Assembly (NCBI GenBank): GCA_020091685.1
Contig: CM034614.1
Span: forward strand, 2,880,724 to 2,944,723
Source: Lutjanus erythropterus
Lineage: Eukaryota > Chordata > Actinopteri > Lutjaniformes > Lutjanidae
Direction: 5' to 3'
DNA length: 64,000 nt
The notes under the pieces were generated by a model. It was not told the DNA's origin, did not search any database, and worked only from the letters and a program-made list of their open reading frames with translations. Below are positions 11,176 to 22,562 of the stretch, piece by piece. Each line of letters starts with the position of its first letter. The stretch's first letter is position 1. The position numbers were made by a program, and so were the translations under genes.

Positions 11176-12502
11176 GCTGCGAGCTGAGAACGTTATTCTG
11201 TAAAATGTTCGCTCTCTGTTGTAGAAAATCTATAAATATTAGAGGAGAAGCAGCTACTCACAGTCATTGGACTGGAAATCTGGAACAAACTGCTCGTCAT
11301 CGGGAACCTGAGCTGTGAGAGGAGACAAAGACAGACGGGATATTAAAGGACGATTCTCATCAAATCTCCCAGAATACCCTGCAACATTCCCTGTGGAAGG
11401 AGCATGAGAACGCTGCTTTAAATCAGTCAAGTGCAGGCAGTGTTTAATGGCGATTTTATTTCTTCTTCTGACGGTTTTTTGTTCTGTGATTCAGCTCTCA
11501 CCTTCTGCGATCCAGATCTCCTGCAGCTGACTCAGATCTTGAAAGAGCTCTGCCAAGACAGACGGAAATTATATTCAAACAGGCGTGAAAAAAAAAAACA
11601 TTTGGAAACACTAATTTATGTTTTTCTAACAAGCAAATCCCGTCTCACTTTTGACATTACTGAAAAAATCAGTCAGTTTGTTTGATGCACAGAGCCGCCT
11701 GACGTGTTGTTGAGATTTTGCATGCATGCACACCGGCTACTCTGCAACCTCCAGTTACCCATAATGCTCCTCTCAGATTAGACTCAGAGATATTTACTGA
11801 CTTCGTCAAAGAACTACGTTTAAGACTCTGCAGGTAAGTCTAAGTTTGTGGGAAATTAATGCACAATCCTTCACTGTATATGTTTTGTTTTATTATCCAT
11901 TATTGCCATTTTGTCTCTGTGTACATGTACATATTTTACACACCTTTTTAAATCTTATGTTTTTTCTTCAAATTGCACTATGCAATATATTGTGGGATCA
12001 ATAAATGATTTCTGATTCTAAAACTCATTACTTTGCACAGAAATGAACAGTTTAACACACTTAAACTATAAGTAATGTTTCAAATCTGTAGATAAAAACA
12101 TTTAAATCATAATCATATTATTCAGTCTTGTCTAAGAAGCTGAATATTTCACTAAATTCACCAAAGTTTCAGTCCGTTCTGTGACCACTTCTACAAACGT
12201 CACTGTTATTTATTGTTCTATAGTCAAAAATCACAAACCGCACATTCTGCCCTGTGATGTCATGATGAACTCACCCTCTGTGTCTTGTGCGAGCTCCGTG
12301 TCTACAAACTTCCTCTTACGGTCGCTGAGACACCTCTGGGTTTCCTGTGTGTGACACTGCTGCAAGTTTAACAACAAAATGGAATCAGTCCTCAGTCGGT
12401 TTCTTACGCCGGATGATAAATGTGAAATGAAGCGTGTTAATGTCTCAAACTCACGTTCTCCGGGACCCCGAAAGGGACCTGCTGATCATAAAAGCCGTCC
12501 AT
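6348..12502 (-). CDS. etv5a: ETS transcription factor ETV5 (PEA3 group), 12 coding exons
   Basis: Coding exons in transcript order: 12502-12455, 12359-12275, 11549-11502, 11312-11262, 9746-9638, 8726-8460, 8364-8087, 8002-7928, 7298-7230, 7140-6989, 6880-6779, 6581-6348. All introns are GT-AG, phases agree, and the sum is 1,518 nt (505 residues). The start [10 protein letters not shown] is the PEA3-group N-terminus. The acidic transactivation segment ([12 protein letters not shown]) lies at about residues 43-75. The ETS domain (about 353-440) has [29 protein letters not shown] and [14 protein letters not shown] and VKQE motifs resemble sumoylation sites. [14 protein letters not shown] fits ETV5 better than ETV1 or ETV4. 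ETV5 is a nuclear DNA-binding activator downstream of FGF/ERK signalling. Assignment to the a paralog rests on neighbouring crystallins and is less certain than the family. Confidence 0.9.
7320..7620. repeat. Degenerate AT-rich repeat in etv5 intron
   Basis: Contains diverged TTTACAAGAAAAAACTCA-type motifs, also found at 8980-9480. It lies within the intron between coding exons 8 and 9 (7299-7927). Confidence 0.45.
7965..7986 (+). repeat. (ACG)n trinucleotide run in an etv5 exon
   Basis: CGACGACGACGACGACGAC on the plus strand is (TCG)6 on the coding strand. It encodes six consecutive serines in coding exon 8 of etv5. Confidence 0.9.
8548..8570 (+). repeat. (GTG)n trinucleotide run encoding seven histidines
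   Basis: GTGGTGGTGGTGGTGGTG on the plus strand reads as seven CAC histidine codons in coding exon 6 of etv5, within the weakly conserved middle of the protein. Confidence 0.9.
8778..8968. mobile_element. Fragment of a foldback repeat family
   Basis: CAGGTTGTATGAGG at about 8790 and CACAGAACACAGGAGTTGC at about 8898 recur in fuller copies at 52945-53505 and 62487-62940. The fragment sits in the etv5 intron 8727-9637. Confidence 0.5.
8980..9480. repeat. Degenerate AT-rich tandem repeat in etv5 intron
   Basis: Many diverged copies of a motif like AACTCACAAATTTACAAGAAAA. It is non-coding and is the same style of satellite as at 5280-6240. Confidence 0.6.
11137..11172 (+). repeat. (GT)n microsatellite
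   Basis: About 17 GT units, within the etv5 intron 9747-11261. Confidence 0.95.
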
Positions 12503-12984
12503 GTTGCAGGAGTCTTCACCCTGGAATAAAAAGGGGTGGGATGACAGGGTTAGGTGACGTTCATTTCCATATTACCGTCACCTCTTTCATGCGTCGTGGT
12601 GCGTTTGTGTGACCCCCTCCTCAGCAGGGTTTACAGTGGCTATAAAAGCCGTGTCGTCAATGGCAGCGTTATGCAACCTCCTGTAAGTTAAATGTGACGT
12701 GCGTGCGGGCTGCAGGAGGAACAAGTCTTCAAAGAGCCGTCAACAGGGGATGTTTGTTTTGAGGAAATAAACAGAATGAAGCTGCGTGGTTTTTTTTTCT
12801 TTGCCTTGCGGTGACCTTACTGTGCATTTCATCAGTGGGTTATTACTGATCAATAAAGTTTTTTAACGTCACAAAAACCACCACAGCGAGAGGAAAGAAC
12901 TCTACTAAGTGATCAAATATGAAACAATGAACAGATCATATGACACTGAACAGAAACCGTTTGACATTTTGAATTTCAGCGGTT

Positions 12985-13440
12985 AAATGCAGGGCTGCAA
13001 GTAACGATTATTTTGGGGTGCATGTCTGATTATTGAGGGCATTGACTGATCTGTCGATCATTCTCTCCACCAATCGATCTATTGTTCGATCAGAAAATGT
13101 CGATCAGCGTTTCCAAAGCTCAAGATGACGTCCTCAACCCAAAGATTCAAGATTCAGGAGGTACGACTGTGTGATAAACTTCAGCCGGAAGGATCAAATA
13201 TAAAAAATATACTCAACTATGTAATAAAACACAAAACTAGAAATAGATGATTTTTAAAAAATATATAATATAGAATGATAAGATAGGATGTGCATTAATT
13301 TAAAAACTATATATACAATACTGAACAAAGAGAGAAAATATTCACATTTAAGAAGCTGAATCAGCAGATTTGGACACTTTCAAATTTAAAAAATGACTCA
13401 AAACAATTAATCAATGATCAAAATAGTTGCCAACTATAAT
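12985..13440. mobile_element. Dispersed repeat with CTGCAAGTAACGATTATTTT
   Basis: GGGCTGCAAGTAACGATTAT, followed by GATCGATTGGT-like and AAGATGACGTCCTCAA strings and AAGAAGCTGAATCAGCA. The same order of motifs occurs near 59862-60125, and reverse or diverged forms at 15375-15725 and 55515-55790. It is a common fish dispersed element; I cannot name the family from sequence alone. Confidence 0.55.
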
Positions 13441-13454
13441 ATGGGTAAGGATAT

Positions 13455-13790
13455 TAGTTTTAGACTATGGTATTTACTTAAGTAAAGGTTTAAAGTAATT
13501 TTTCTCATATTAAAAGGCTCCCATCAGTACAGGTGACAGTAACCTCAGTTAAAACTTTGGTATATTACTCAATTATACATCAAAGTACTCTTGTTACAAA
13601 TATACTTAAGTGAAAGTACAAACTACTCAAGAGTATTAGTTACTTTTAACTGTTGATGTCACTGTCACCTCTCCGATCTAGGGGTGCAAATTTTGTGCAG
13701 TTTCATGAAACAATAGTTGAAAAATGTTTGATTAATCATTAATAATTTATAAGATACCCAATAATTAGTTACTTCCACCACTGGTAACAC
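13455..13790. mobile_element. Dispersed repeat with ACTCAAGTA motifs
   Basis: Shows TTTACTTAAGTAAAGG, TACTCAAGAGTATTAGTTACTT and related strings, as in a second copy at 23165-23330 (AAGTACATTTACTCAAGTACTG). It is probably a non-autonomous DNA transposon; the family is not determined. Confidence 0.5.
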
Positions 13791-14579
13791 CTTAAAATTC
13801 TGATCCAGCAGGACTTTAACTGTTAATCAAACTAAAGTCAGTGCTGTGTGAGAGTAAAATTACAGTATGTACAAATTATGCCATAAAAAAAAAAGTTATC
13901 AGGTTCATGCTTAAAAGTAAGTGCGAACTTCATAAAGAAAATGACTAAAACAACACGACTCACTACAGGTGCTTTAGTTGGTAGAATATCGTGTTAAACA
14001 AGATAAAATTGCACCTGAAGTTTGGTTAATTTGCTGAAACTCAAAGTTAAATCATGGCTGACTCCTCTGTGGTGTTTTTAACTCGGTGTGTTGACAACAA
14101 ACAGAGGAGGCGGACGGTCATAAAAACAAGAGATTTGTGAATGGAGTTTGGTGTGACGCACAGGAGCGAACAGCAGCGCGCACCGTGGGACCTCCTTGTT
14201 TTTCTCAATGAAGTGTAACTTGATCCTCGCTCAGGGAGGAGGAGGAGGAGGAAGAGAAAGATGGAGGAGGGGGGGGGCAGTTCACCATTGAGAAATTCTC
14301 CTCAGAGTTCAGAGAAAAGAGTCACCACGGTGCTCACAGGCCGAGCAGACAGCCGCTGCAGACCGACAAACCGGCCTGCAGAGCGGGACAGACGCGGGGA
14401 AATGGACGCAGCAGCGTCGCCGCTGAGTTTTAGAAAATGGCGTTCGCCTCAAACACACCGCGTCCGTGCTCCGCTCACAGACCGCGGCGAGGCGGTTATG
14501 TAACGAAACAAAGCAAAACAAACCAGGCATTTTCGCTACCTTTAACAAAAACGATTACAATAACAAAACAGCGCTCACC

Positions 14580-14850
14580 TGAGAGAAGTGAAGTTTGTTG
14601 ACGTTGTGAAAAGGCGACCTGGACGCTGATTTGCTCGCCTACATCTCCCGCAGCTGCTCGCAATTAAACCTCAGCTGTGGATTTTGCTCAACGAAGAGCT
14701 GTGATCTGCTGGAGCGAGCCCAGAGCCCTGCGCCGCGCTCCCATTGGCCACGGCGCGACGTCAATCAGAGGGCGAGCCAATCGCCTTCGAGGCCGCGCTG
14801 ACGTCCGTCCCCTGTGTTTTTTATGAATGGCTGCGTTTCATTCATGGATC
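14580..14850 (-). promoter_or_regulatory. etv5a: etv5 promoter region
   Basis: GC-rich, CpG-containing DNA directly upstream of the probable first exon. On the minus strand it holds a CCAAT box (CCAATGGG, about 14741-14748) and a CRE-like TGACGTC at about 14757-14763. A reverse CCAAT (ATTGGC) lies near 14777. The transcription start is not identifiable. Confidence 0.5.
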
Positions 14851-14869
14851 CGCAGCTCTCTTAAAGGGC

Positions 14870-16130
14870 CAGAGTCACAATTCCTTTGAGAAAAAAACAA
14901 AAAACAAAAAATGAATAAATAAATAAAATTAAATTAATTTCTCAGTTTTAAATGTATATGAACAAATAAAATAATTATAAAAATAGCAATTAGTAAGGAG
15001 CATGGCTCAGCCAATGTATTATTTATGTAATAATTATAAATAAATAATAAATTGCTCAAAAATAGATTTAAACTCATATCCAATAATACAGTTTGTATAT
15101 TTATTAATTAAGCAATTTATTAATAAAAACCAATTTATTCACTCTCATAGGCCTACCAGACATGTACCCTTAAATATGAAATAAATATATTTTATCTACA
15201 TATATAATCATAAACATTAATACTGTGTGATTATATTAATAAGTACTTCTATAACTACTATTATAGCTCTTAGCTGTAAAGTCTGGTCTGTCCCATTCTG
15301 TGTGAATATAATTCTGATTATAAATAATATTATTCATAATTATTATTATTCCAACTTCTAATAAATAAGATTAGTGCTTAAACAATTAGTTGATTCATCA
15401 ATTTGTCTATTTTTTTAAACTTTGATAACCAATTAATACTTGTCAAGCAAAATTTTAAAAAATAATAATTTATTTAGTTTAAAAGATAGAAAAAATACAA
15501 GTGAAGGTTCACTGCATTACACAAAAACACCAAATTAGCCAAAAAGCAACATTTTAAAGTGCAATATATTAAATTTTAATTCTCATTTTCCCCGTCAGGA
15601 AAATGAGGTTGAACAAATAAAATTATAATGTGTTTTTTCTTATGGTTTTCAAGCATTTAAACAATTTAAACAATCACTTAGAGCACTAGTTCATACTGAA
15701 AATAATTATTAGCTGCAGCCTGAACTTATTATGGTTCTTGTGAAGTGGGACAGAGATAAAAATACAGGCTGTGGACACTGTGTTGTCTCTGCAGGTCTCA
15801 TCAGTTCAGGCAGACAGGAAGTTATTTTGTGGGTGGACACACACAGAGACACACACACACCTTTTGATAAGAGGTTGTCCAGTAAACACCAGGTACTGTA
15901 GTTAAATCCACAAAGTGCATCCTGTGAGATTTCCTCAGCACATAAAGTCTCTAAATCAATTTAGACAATCATTTATGGAATAAAATAATTCAAAGGGCAC
16001 ATATGACTGAGATCAACGAGGTCAACGCTGTGATCCGTTTATCCTTTGCACCTCCACGTCAACATCTGTCTTTGGATAATAAAGTTCGATTTGATGTGAC
16101 CTGATTTGATTTTAAGTTAAATCCATCACA
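14870..16130. other. AT-rich intergenic DNA with repeat debris
   Basis: Mostly TAAATAA-rich low-complexity sequence. 15375-15725 carries a diverged relative of the 12985-13440 repeat, and a short (CA)n lies at 15838-15860. No gene seen. Confidence 0.5.
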
Positions 16131-16259
16131 GTGCACATTTTCATGCACAGTTTAGGAGACGACGGGCCCCTGGACACACATGTACAAAAGGCCCCCAGGC
16201 CCCTAATGCACAGGAGTGAGACACCAAGACTGAAAGAGACACAGAATTACTACAGTGCT

Positions 16260-16800
16260 GGTTGCTTTTTTGGTCGTGTTGGGACCATTTCTAGTCATTT
16301 TGTGATTGTTTTGTGTCTCTGTTTTCATTCTGTGGGTCATTTTGCAACAGTTTGATTACATTTTGTGGTTATTTTGTGGTCAGTTGGTGATAATGTTGCA
16401 TCACTGCGGCAGTGTTGTGTCTCCTTGTGGTTGTTTTGTGTTACTTTGGTCGTTTTGCATATATTTTTAGTATTTTTGTGACAGTTTGTGGCAATTTTTG
16501 GATAATTTTGTGGTAATTTTGTAGCACTATGCGGTTGTTATGTGTCTCTTTGTGGTCATTTTGAGTAAGTGGTTGTTCTGTATCACTTTGTGGTCTTTTT
16601 GCATAACTTTTTTGGTACTTTTGGATCACTTTGTGGTAACTTTTCAGCACTTTGCGGTCATTATATGTTTCTCTGTAGTTATTCTGAGTCACTGTGGTTG
16701 TTTTGTGCCACCAGATGGTCATTTTGCAGACTTTTTTTGATATGTTTGCATCACTTCGTGGTAATCTTGCAGCACTTTATGGTTATTATGTGACTGACTG
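16260..16800 (+). repeat. Minisatellite-like TTTGTGGTCATTTTGTGTCTC block
   Basis: Tandem degenerate units built from TTTGTGGT, CATTTTG(C/T)(A/G) and CACTTTGTGGT. A second block of the same family is at 17455-17735. Long frames through it on both strands come from the 24-30 bp periodicity and are not genes. Confidence 0.8.
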
Positions 16801-17454
16801 CACCACCTCTCCTGAGACACACACTGTGCAGTTTTGTAACCGTTCCATGTTTGACAGATTTAATCGAGGATCACACATGACCGCTCTGATGTTCATTCAT
16901 CTCTGTGGGTGGCTGCAGAGCACTTTCTCCACTTTTAATTCCACTTTGATCTCTTCCTGCGTCATTAGCGGCGGCTGCAGAGAGATCAGCGAGTGTCACC
17001 TGATCATGTGCTGGACGTGGTGTTAGAGGCCAGCGCTCTGTACTGTAACTCTGATCACTGAACAATGCACTTATCAACACTCTGCATCATTTCACTCACT
17101 CCTATCTTCTTTTTTTTGTCTTGACACCTACAATTATGCAAACATTTATTCACTTTTTCCTTCACAAAGAATCTTGTCTAACCCTATGATACATTTAGAG
17201 CGTTTATTTCGAATGAATATTGAATCAGACGCAAGTTTTCTTGAGATTTTTGGCAACTTTTAATGCAATTCTGATCAGTGTACCAGGTTTTCTTCTTGAA
17301 ACAGCTTCTTTCTTGAGTTTTGTTTTTCTCTAAAACGAAAATCTGTTGGTCCCAAAGTACACTGAGCAATTATTATAAACTTTAAAAATATACATTTTAT
17401 TTAGTTTTCTTCATAGGAGTAAGACACGCAGACTGAGAGAGACATATAGTTACT

Positions 17455-17735
17455 AAAATCAATGCTTTGTGGTCATTTTATGTCTCTTTGCGGTGGTTTT
17501 CTGTCCTTTTTGGTAATTTTCCAACACTGTGGTCATTTTGTCTCTCTTTGCAGTGAATTTGTGATAACTTTGCATCACTTTGTTGTGATTTTGTGTCACT
17601 TCGTGGTAGTTTTATGTCTCTTTGTGGATGTATTGAGTCATACTGGTTGTTTCATGTCTCTTTGTAGCCATGTGGGATAACTTTTTGGTAATTTCTGCAT
17701 CACTTTGTGGTTGTTTTGAGTCACTCTTGTTGTGA
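17455..17735 (+). repeat. Second TTTGTGG minisatellite block
   Basis: Same degenerate units as at 16260-16800 (for example TGCATCACTTTGTTGTGATTTTGTGTCACTT). The 650 bp between the blocks is not obviously repetitive. Confidence 0.75.
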
Positions 17736-18289
17736 AATGAACAAAAGACTGATATATGGGCCTTTATATTAAAATAAAGTTTGTTTGTTTTTTATACACC
17801 CCCTGTGAAGCTTTGGCGACCCCTTGTGGGACCCCCAGGTTGGGTTGCATTAGAAAACAACCACCATAGTCTGAAATAATCTATCACAGATGTAACTTTT
17901 TGAGAAAACCCTTTGCTTGTTCTTGCTCGTGCCACGTTATGACTTCAGACTGGCTGACCTGCTCAGGTGGACTGTTTGTGCTCTACTTGGAAAGTGCCTG
18001 ATCAGCGCCGGGGGGTGCCAGAACAGATCTGCGTGTGATAAAAGTTCCAGTTCAAACACGAGCTGAGCTCAGCAGCTCTGTTACTGATTTGCAGCCTCTC
18101 CTGTTTGCTCGGCCGTCACGTGTCTGCTACTGTGTTCATATCACACCAAGGAGTTTTATTCTTCCGTTCTGGCAGATCGACAGACGCTGATACAATCAAA
18201 CACATCCTGTGTCAGGAAGTCTTACAGTTTCTTATCAGTGTTTTTTCTTCTGCTCCTTATCATCGCTCTGTACTCGCTTATAATGCTGA

Positions 18290-18790
18290 ATAATCATTGC
18301 ATTATTATAAAGACTTACAAGGCAAAGTATCATAACAGCCTACCTCATTCTGCAAGGATTATAACCATGTTATAATGCTATCATATATATCCTTACTTTA
18401 AAATTATGTCCTATAATATATAATGTTTGATACCTTGATTTTATTTGTGATTATGAACATTTATGAGCATTTAATTACACTGTGCTATAAGCAAATTATA
18501 ATGCATCATTAGCATGTTTATAATGTATTATAGACATGGGCGTCATAGAAAGTTTTACCATTTTTAAAAATTGTAATTCATAAAGATTTCACACAGCGAT
18601 GCAAACTTATAAAAGAGTGATAAAGGAGAAGGAGGAAGGGGAAAACCAAATGGCTGATCACCATTAATTAGTTCCTTATGAGCATGCATATTAGTATCAT
18701 ACTAGCTCATTATAAAGCACTTATTAATGCCTCACTCTGCATGACGACCACATTGGCCAATAACTGGACATGACTTTTAAGTCAGTATCT
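18290..18790. repeat. AT-rich dispersed repeat with TTATAATGC motifs
   Basis: Repeated ACATTTATGAGCATTTAATTAC, TTATAATGCATCATTAGCATG and CTCATTATAAAGCACTTATTAATGC strings suggest a decayed fish dispersed element. Borders are unclear. Confidence 0.4.
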
Positions 18791-19119
18791 CATGATTCTC
18801 TCTTAAAAACTGTGCAAAAGTTTAGTTTGTGTAAAAACAATTTAAGTAAGAAGCTACTTTCAGATGGTAAGATAATTTAACTTAATACTGGCAAAGTCAT
18901 TTTGCACCAAAGCAGCTGATGTGAAAACCTGCCTGATGATAAATCAGACTCTGGCAGCTCCCGTCCCGTCCTGTGTAACAAAGCTACAGCACCACTAGGT
19001 GGCTCTCATGCCCACATCCTGGATCCTTCGTGTCCTGACCCCCGAACTCATGGAAACATCATTTTGGTCCTTTTACATTTTCTGACACAAACATGTGAAT
19101 ATCAGCTCTGCTTATTTCA

Positions 19120-19290
19120 GCGAGAAGACACATTGTGGACGTGTTCCAACAGCGTGTCTTCTTAGTAGAAGAGTTCAGGTACCAAACTGACCTGCCTGCA
19201 GTCCAGACCTGTCTCCCATTGAAAATGTGTGGTGCATTATGAAGCACAAAATACCCCGGACTGCTGAACACCTGAAACAAGAATGAGAAA
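19120..19290 (-). mobile_element. DNA transposon fragment
   Basis: Contains GTGTTCCAACAGCGTGTCTTC and CTGACCTGCCTGCAGTCCAG, which reappear in reverse complement near 23858-23935. It is followed by CATTGAAAATGTGTGGTGCATTATGAAG, typical of a decayed transposase region of an abundant fish DNA transposon. No intact frame remains. Confidence 0.55.
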
Positions 19291-20001
19291 GAATATTCAA
19301 ACTTTCAAAACTTCAACAGTGTTAATCGGTCATATCTATTTTTTTTTTTTCCCAACAGGAATCCATCAAGTTTTAAATTGTAAATGTTATTAAGTTATAA
19401 GAACTTGCACAAAAGGTCAAAGGTCAAACAATCCAGAGGAGAAGCTTACCTCATGATCTTGCAAGTGTCCTGCTGGAAGGAAATAAAGCACCAACCAGAG
19501 ATTGTTCACAACCTGGCAACACAAAAGTTTCTTTCTTTAAGAAGTAGTAGAAGTGATGTTTCAGGGTTTTGTTGAGGCTGTTAAATAAAATAAAAACTCA
19601 TCAAACTGATTCAGTTGCCCACTACATTGTATTTTTGTTGTTGTTGTTGTGTTGTTGTGTCTGTGCACCAGCTGGATGGTGGATTTTGTTGGACTGCTCT
19701 GCTGCCATTTAAGAACAATAGCTGCTGGCATACCACGGGTCCTTGTTGGTGAATCCTCTTGAATCATCAGTGGGCCTTTTTTTGCAGCCTTTTCTGTACC
19801 ATGTGTGTGCCAATCGCTGGCCAAGTTTCTACTCATGAATTTCTACTCAGAAATACAAATATTTAATGGATAGATTATCATGGAATTTAATGTTCAGCAG
19901 GGGATGAACCTGATTTTCTGTATTTTTGTTCCAGTACGATTTGCATTTTGCACTCACAAGAAATGAAATCACTCCAATTCTGCTGCTGTAGTTTGTGTGT
20001 T

Positions 20002-20007
20002 TTTATT
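20002..20007 (-). terminator. Polyadenylation signal AATAAA for crystallin A
   Basis: AATAAA on the minus strand, 74 bases past the stop codon of gene A. Confidence 0.5.
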
Positions 20008-20081
20008 TGCAGGTGGGTTAAGTTCAGGGTAGTGAGTGGAGGAATTTGAGAAACAGGAAGTGATCTGGTTTAAGATGCAGT

Positions 20082-22562
20082 CTAATATTCCATAACACGT
20101 CTGATGGAGCCTACAGACGGATAAAGGGCCCCCCACTCTGCGTGCTGTCTGTATTCGCCCTTCTCCAGCAGGTACTGGCGCCCCCTGTAGTTCGGATGCT
20201 CGTAGAAGACCCAGATGCCTTCCTGGACGTGAGCCGAGTGGACGTCGCGGTAGCGCCAGCGGTCCAGCAGGCTGGGCAGGTCGTCACTGAGCTCGATCAT
20301 CTGGCCGCTGAAGTCTGGACGTTCGTAGATGCGGATTCTGTGTCTGCTGGAAGGCTGGAACATCAAATAACCAAAATACAAGATGTTAGTGAGCTTTAGA
20401 GGTCGGAGGACAGAGCCAAGCTAGCCGTTTACCCCCGTCTCCAGTCTTTATGCTAAGATGGGTGTCTAGGGTTTATGTCTCTCCAGGATTTCATTGGGGG
20501 GATTACAAAAACTTGAACAAAATATGCTTTCTTTGCTCCTGAGGGGTTATTCCACAAAGAAGCAAAATATTTTAGACTATAATTGGTGGAACCCGTGGGA
20601 AACTACGATGATTAGTCAAATTTGTATGGAGTAGTTGCGGTGATTGGACAAAATTGCAAGGTGCAGGTGTCACGTGACTTATGTAACTTAATGTAATGTA
20701 ACACAACGTTACGTAATGTATTGCAACTGTTTCTCAATGTTTACCATGCGTTCAATGTCTTTGGCGAGCGGTATGAGGACAATCTTTTACTGCTCAAACA
20801 GTCATAAACCAGGAACAACAAGTGTCTAGGTCGTCTTACTATGACCCATATTAATGTTTATTGTTAGGCAGCACCATCTAGTGGCCGTGGTAATTATGAC
20901 AGGAGCAGTATAAAGAGAAAAAGCTGCAGAGAGCATTTATGTGGGTCAAGCGAGACATAATTTGAACGAGGATCCCAGGACATCAAACAAACCAGCAAAA
21001 TCTTCACACATGATCTAAAATACTGCTCATATTTAGCCATGAAATAGTGATACGAACACATTTTGCAGGACTTACATGTCTGATGAGGCGGCAGGAGCGG
21101 ATGGTCTCATTGAAGCCGTTCCAGCTCGGGTAGTTGGGGTACTCCCCTCTCATGAGGACATACTGGTAGCCCATGTAGTGGGGTCTTTCATAGACGACCC
21201 AGGCGCCGCTCTCCACCCGGATGGAGTTACAGCGGCTGATATGGGAGCTGAGCTCGGGACAGTCGCTGCTGCATTCATAGTAATGACCCTGGAAGTTCTT
21301 GTCCTCATAGAAGTAGATCTGCAAGCAGGACACTGAATTAGACCACTACATCAATGTGCAGTCTACTGACAGCTTTTACTGCAACTTCTTTTGCTAACTG
21401 CATCTTTTCTACTAGAAACACAAGCAGAATCAGGCTGAACTTTACAATACAAATAAACGTGTTTACATTTTTGGACTAGCTGAGAGTTAGCTGAGTCAGG
21501 CACTGCCAAGGTGGGAACAGCTGAAGCCACCACACTGTGAGATTCTCATTGGCTCTTCAGAAACCAGTGGTTGATGTCTTGCATAGCCAGACATCTCCCC
21601 ACAGCGCTCAGCACTGGACAAAGGTCTGGCTGCACACATTTTCATTCTGCTGCAGGGGGAAAAAAACACTCTGGCTTGTTTGTATCTCTCTGAACCAATC
21701 ACAATCAGCTTGGGTGGTGCTAAGCCCAGGATACACCGATGGTGACCCTGCAAAATAGCGTTGGGGGGCACTTGTTTTGGTGGAGCTTTTGCATGTCGGG
21801 AGGCGAGCCGGGGCATTAAAGTGACTGCACTACAAAAGAAAAGGTAACAGCTGTTAGCTTGTTTATGTCTATACTATTGGAGACCCAGGTGCTATTTTTT
21901 TATTTTCAGTGTTTAGGCTGCAGCTTGGAGGTTGTTGTTGTTGTTCCACTGGGACTTTCCCCTTGAAAATACAGATAGCGGATGCCATGATGCCGACTGA
22001 AACAAGTTGTCCAATGACAGGCTTATACCCACAGAGTACAGTCCAGTTGATGGGTCTCCCTGACTTTACTATTACAAAAGAGACGTATTTGTAGCCTGGC
22101 ATCACCAGATCAGTTCTCAACGTAAATGTAGCCTGGAACTTTTTGATTTCCAATGGATGTTATTAACGGGTGCAGACCAAAATGCCTACAAGCAATCTGA
22201 GCAATGAAACCAACTATGCACATGCAGCAGTATTGGCAGATTAGTATTAGAAAATCCTGGTGGAATTACAACAAATGCATCTTTCTTCTCAACAAAAGTT
22301 TTAAGTGCAGTTGTTTGTTTTCCTATTTTAGAGAAAAGTCTGATTCCCATGCTAGCATTTTTGAGCAAATAAGAATGAATTTCCCGTTATATGTTAGAAA
22401 CATATTGCTTTAATTCTGTAATTCTAATAAAGCAGATGAAATAAATTTCATCTGAACGTCTTGAAGGTCACTGTCAAACAATCCATCAGAAAGTATGAAG
22501 CGCATCATGTTATCATCGTGTTACGGTACCGTTACGTTACTCACCTTTCCTGAGCGCTCCAT
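20082..22562 (-). CDS. Gamma-crystallin A (gamma-S-like), lens structural protein
   Basis: Exons 22562-22545 (MERSGK), 21318-21076 and 20354-20082 give 177 residues; introns are phase 0 with GT-AG ends. Four Greek-key motifs are visible: [27 protein letters not shown] and FYEHPNYRG. Five tryptophans include the usual domain-core pairs ([14 protein letters not shown]). The six-residue first exon is closer to vertebrate gamma-S (seven) than to the three-residue exon of most gamma genes. The SSRHRI linker and [12 protein letters not shown] also favour an S-type. The protein would be a soluble beta/gamma-crystallin of the lens fibre cytoplasm. A likely TATA (TATAAAGG) lies at 22757-22750 on the minus strand, giving a rather long 5' UTR. 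Confidence 0.88.
20871..20886 (-). promoter_or_regulatory. CTCF-like motif in gene A intron 2
   Basis: GCACCATCTAGTGGCC resembles the reverse form of the CTCF core. It is a single motif read by eye, with no other support. Confidence 0.2.
21530..22160. mobile_element. Dispersed repeat inside intron 1 of crystallin A
   Basis: Contains TCTCTCTGAACCAATCACAATC, GGTGCTAAGCCCAGGATACACC and GTAGCCTGGCATCACCAGATCAG, strings I associate with an abundant fish repeat. This insertion accounts for much of the 1.2 kb intron. No intact protein is encoded. Confidence 0.5.

Larger units (their letters stand above)
12503..14579 (-). other. etv5a: etv5 5' UTR and first intron
   Basis: The start-codon exon begins at 12520 (acceptor ATTCCAG|GGTGAAG), with 18 nt of 5' UTR before ATG. 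Upstream on the minus strand a donor at 14579 (CTTCTCTCAG|GTGAGCGC) ends a likely non-coding exon 1. The roughly 2 kb intron contains two dispersed repeat fragments (12985-13440 and 13455-13790) and a purine run GGAGGAGGAGGAGG near 14237. Confidence 0.5.

Noticed and set aside
16441-16793. Overlapping frames of 66-93 codons on both strands
   Set aside because: They follow the period of the TTTGTGG minisatellite; no coding signature.
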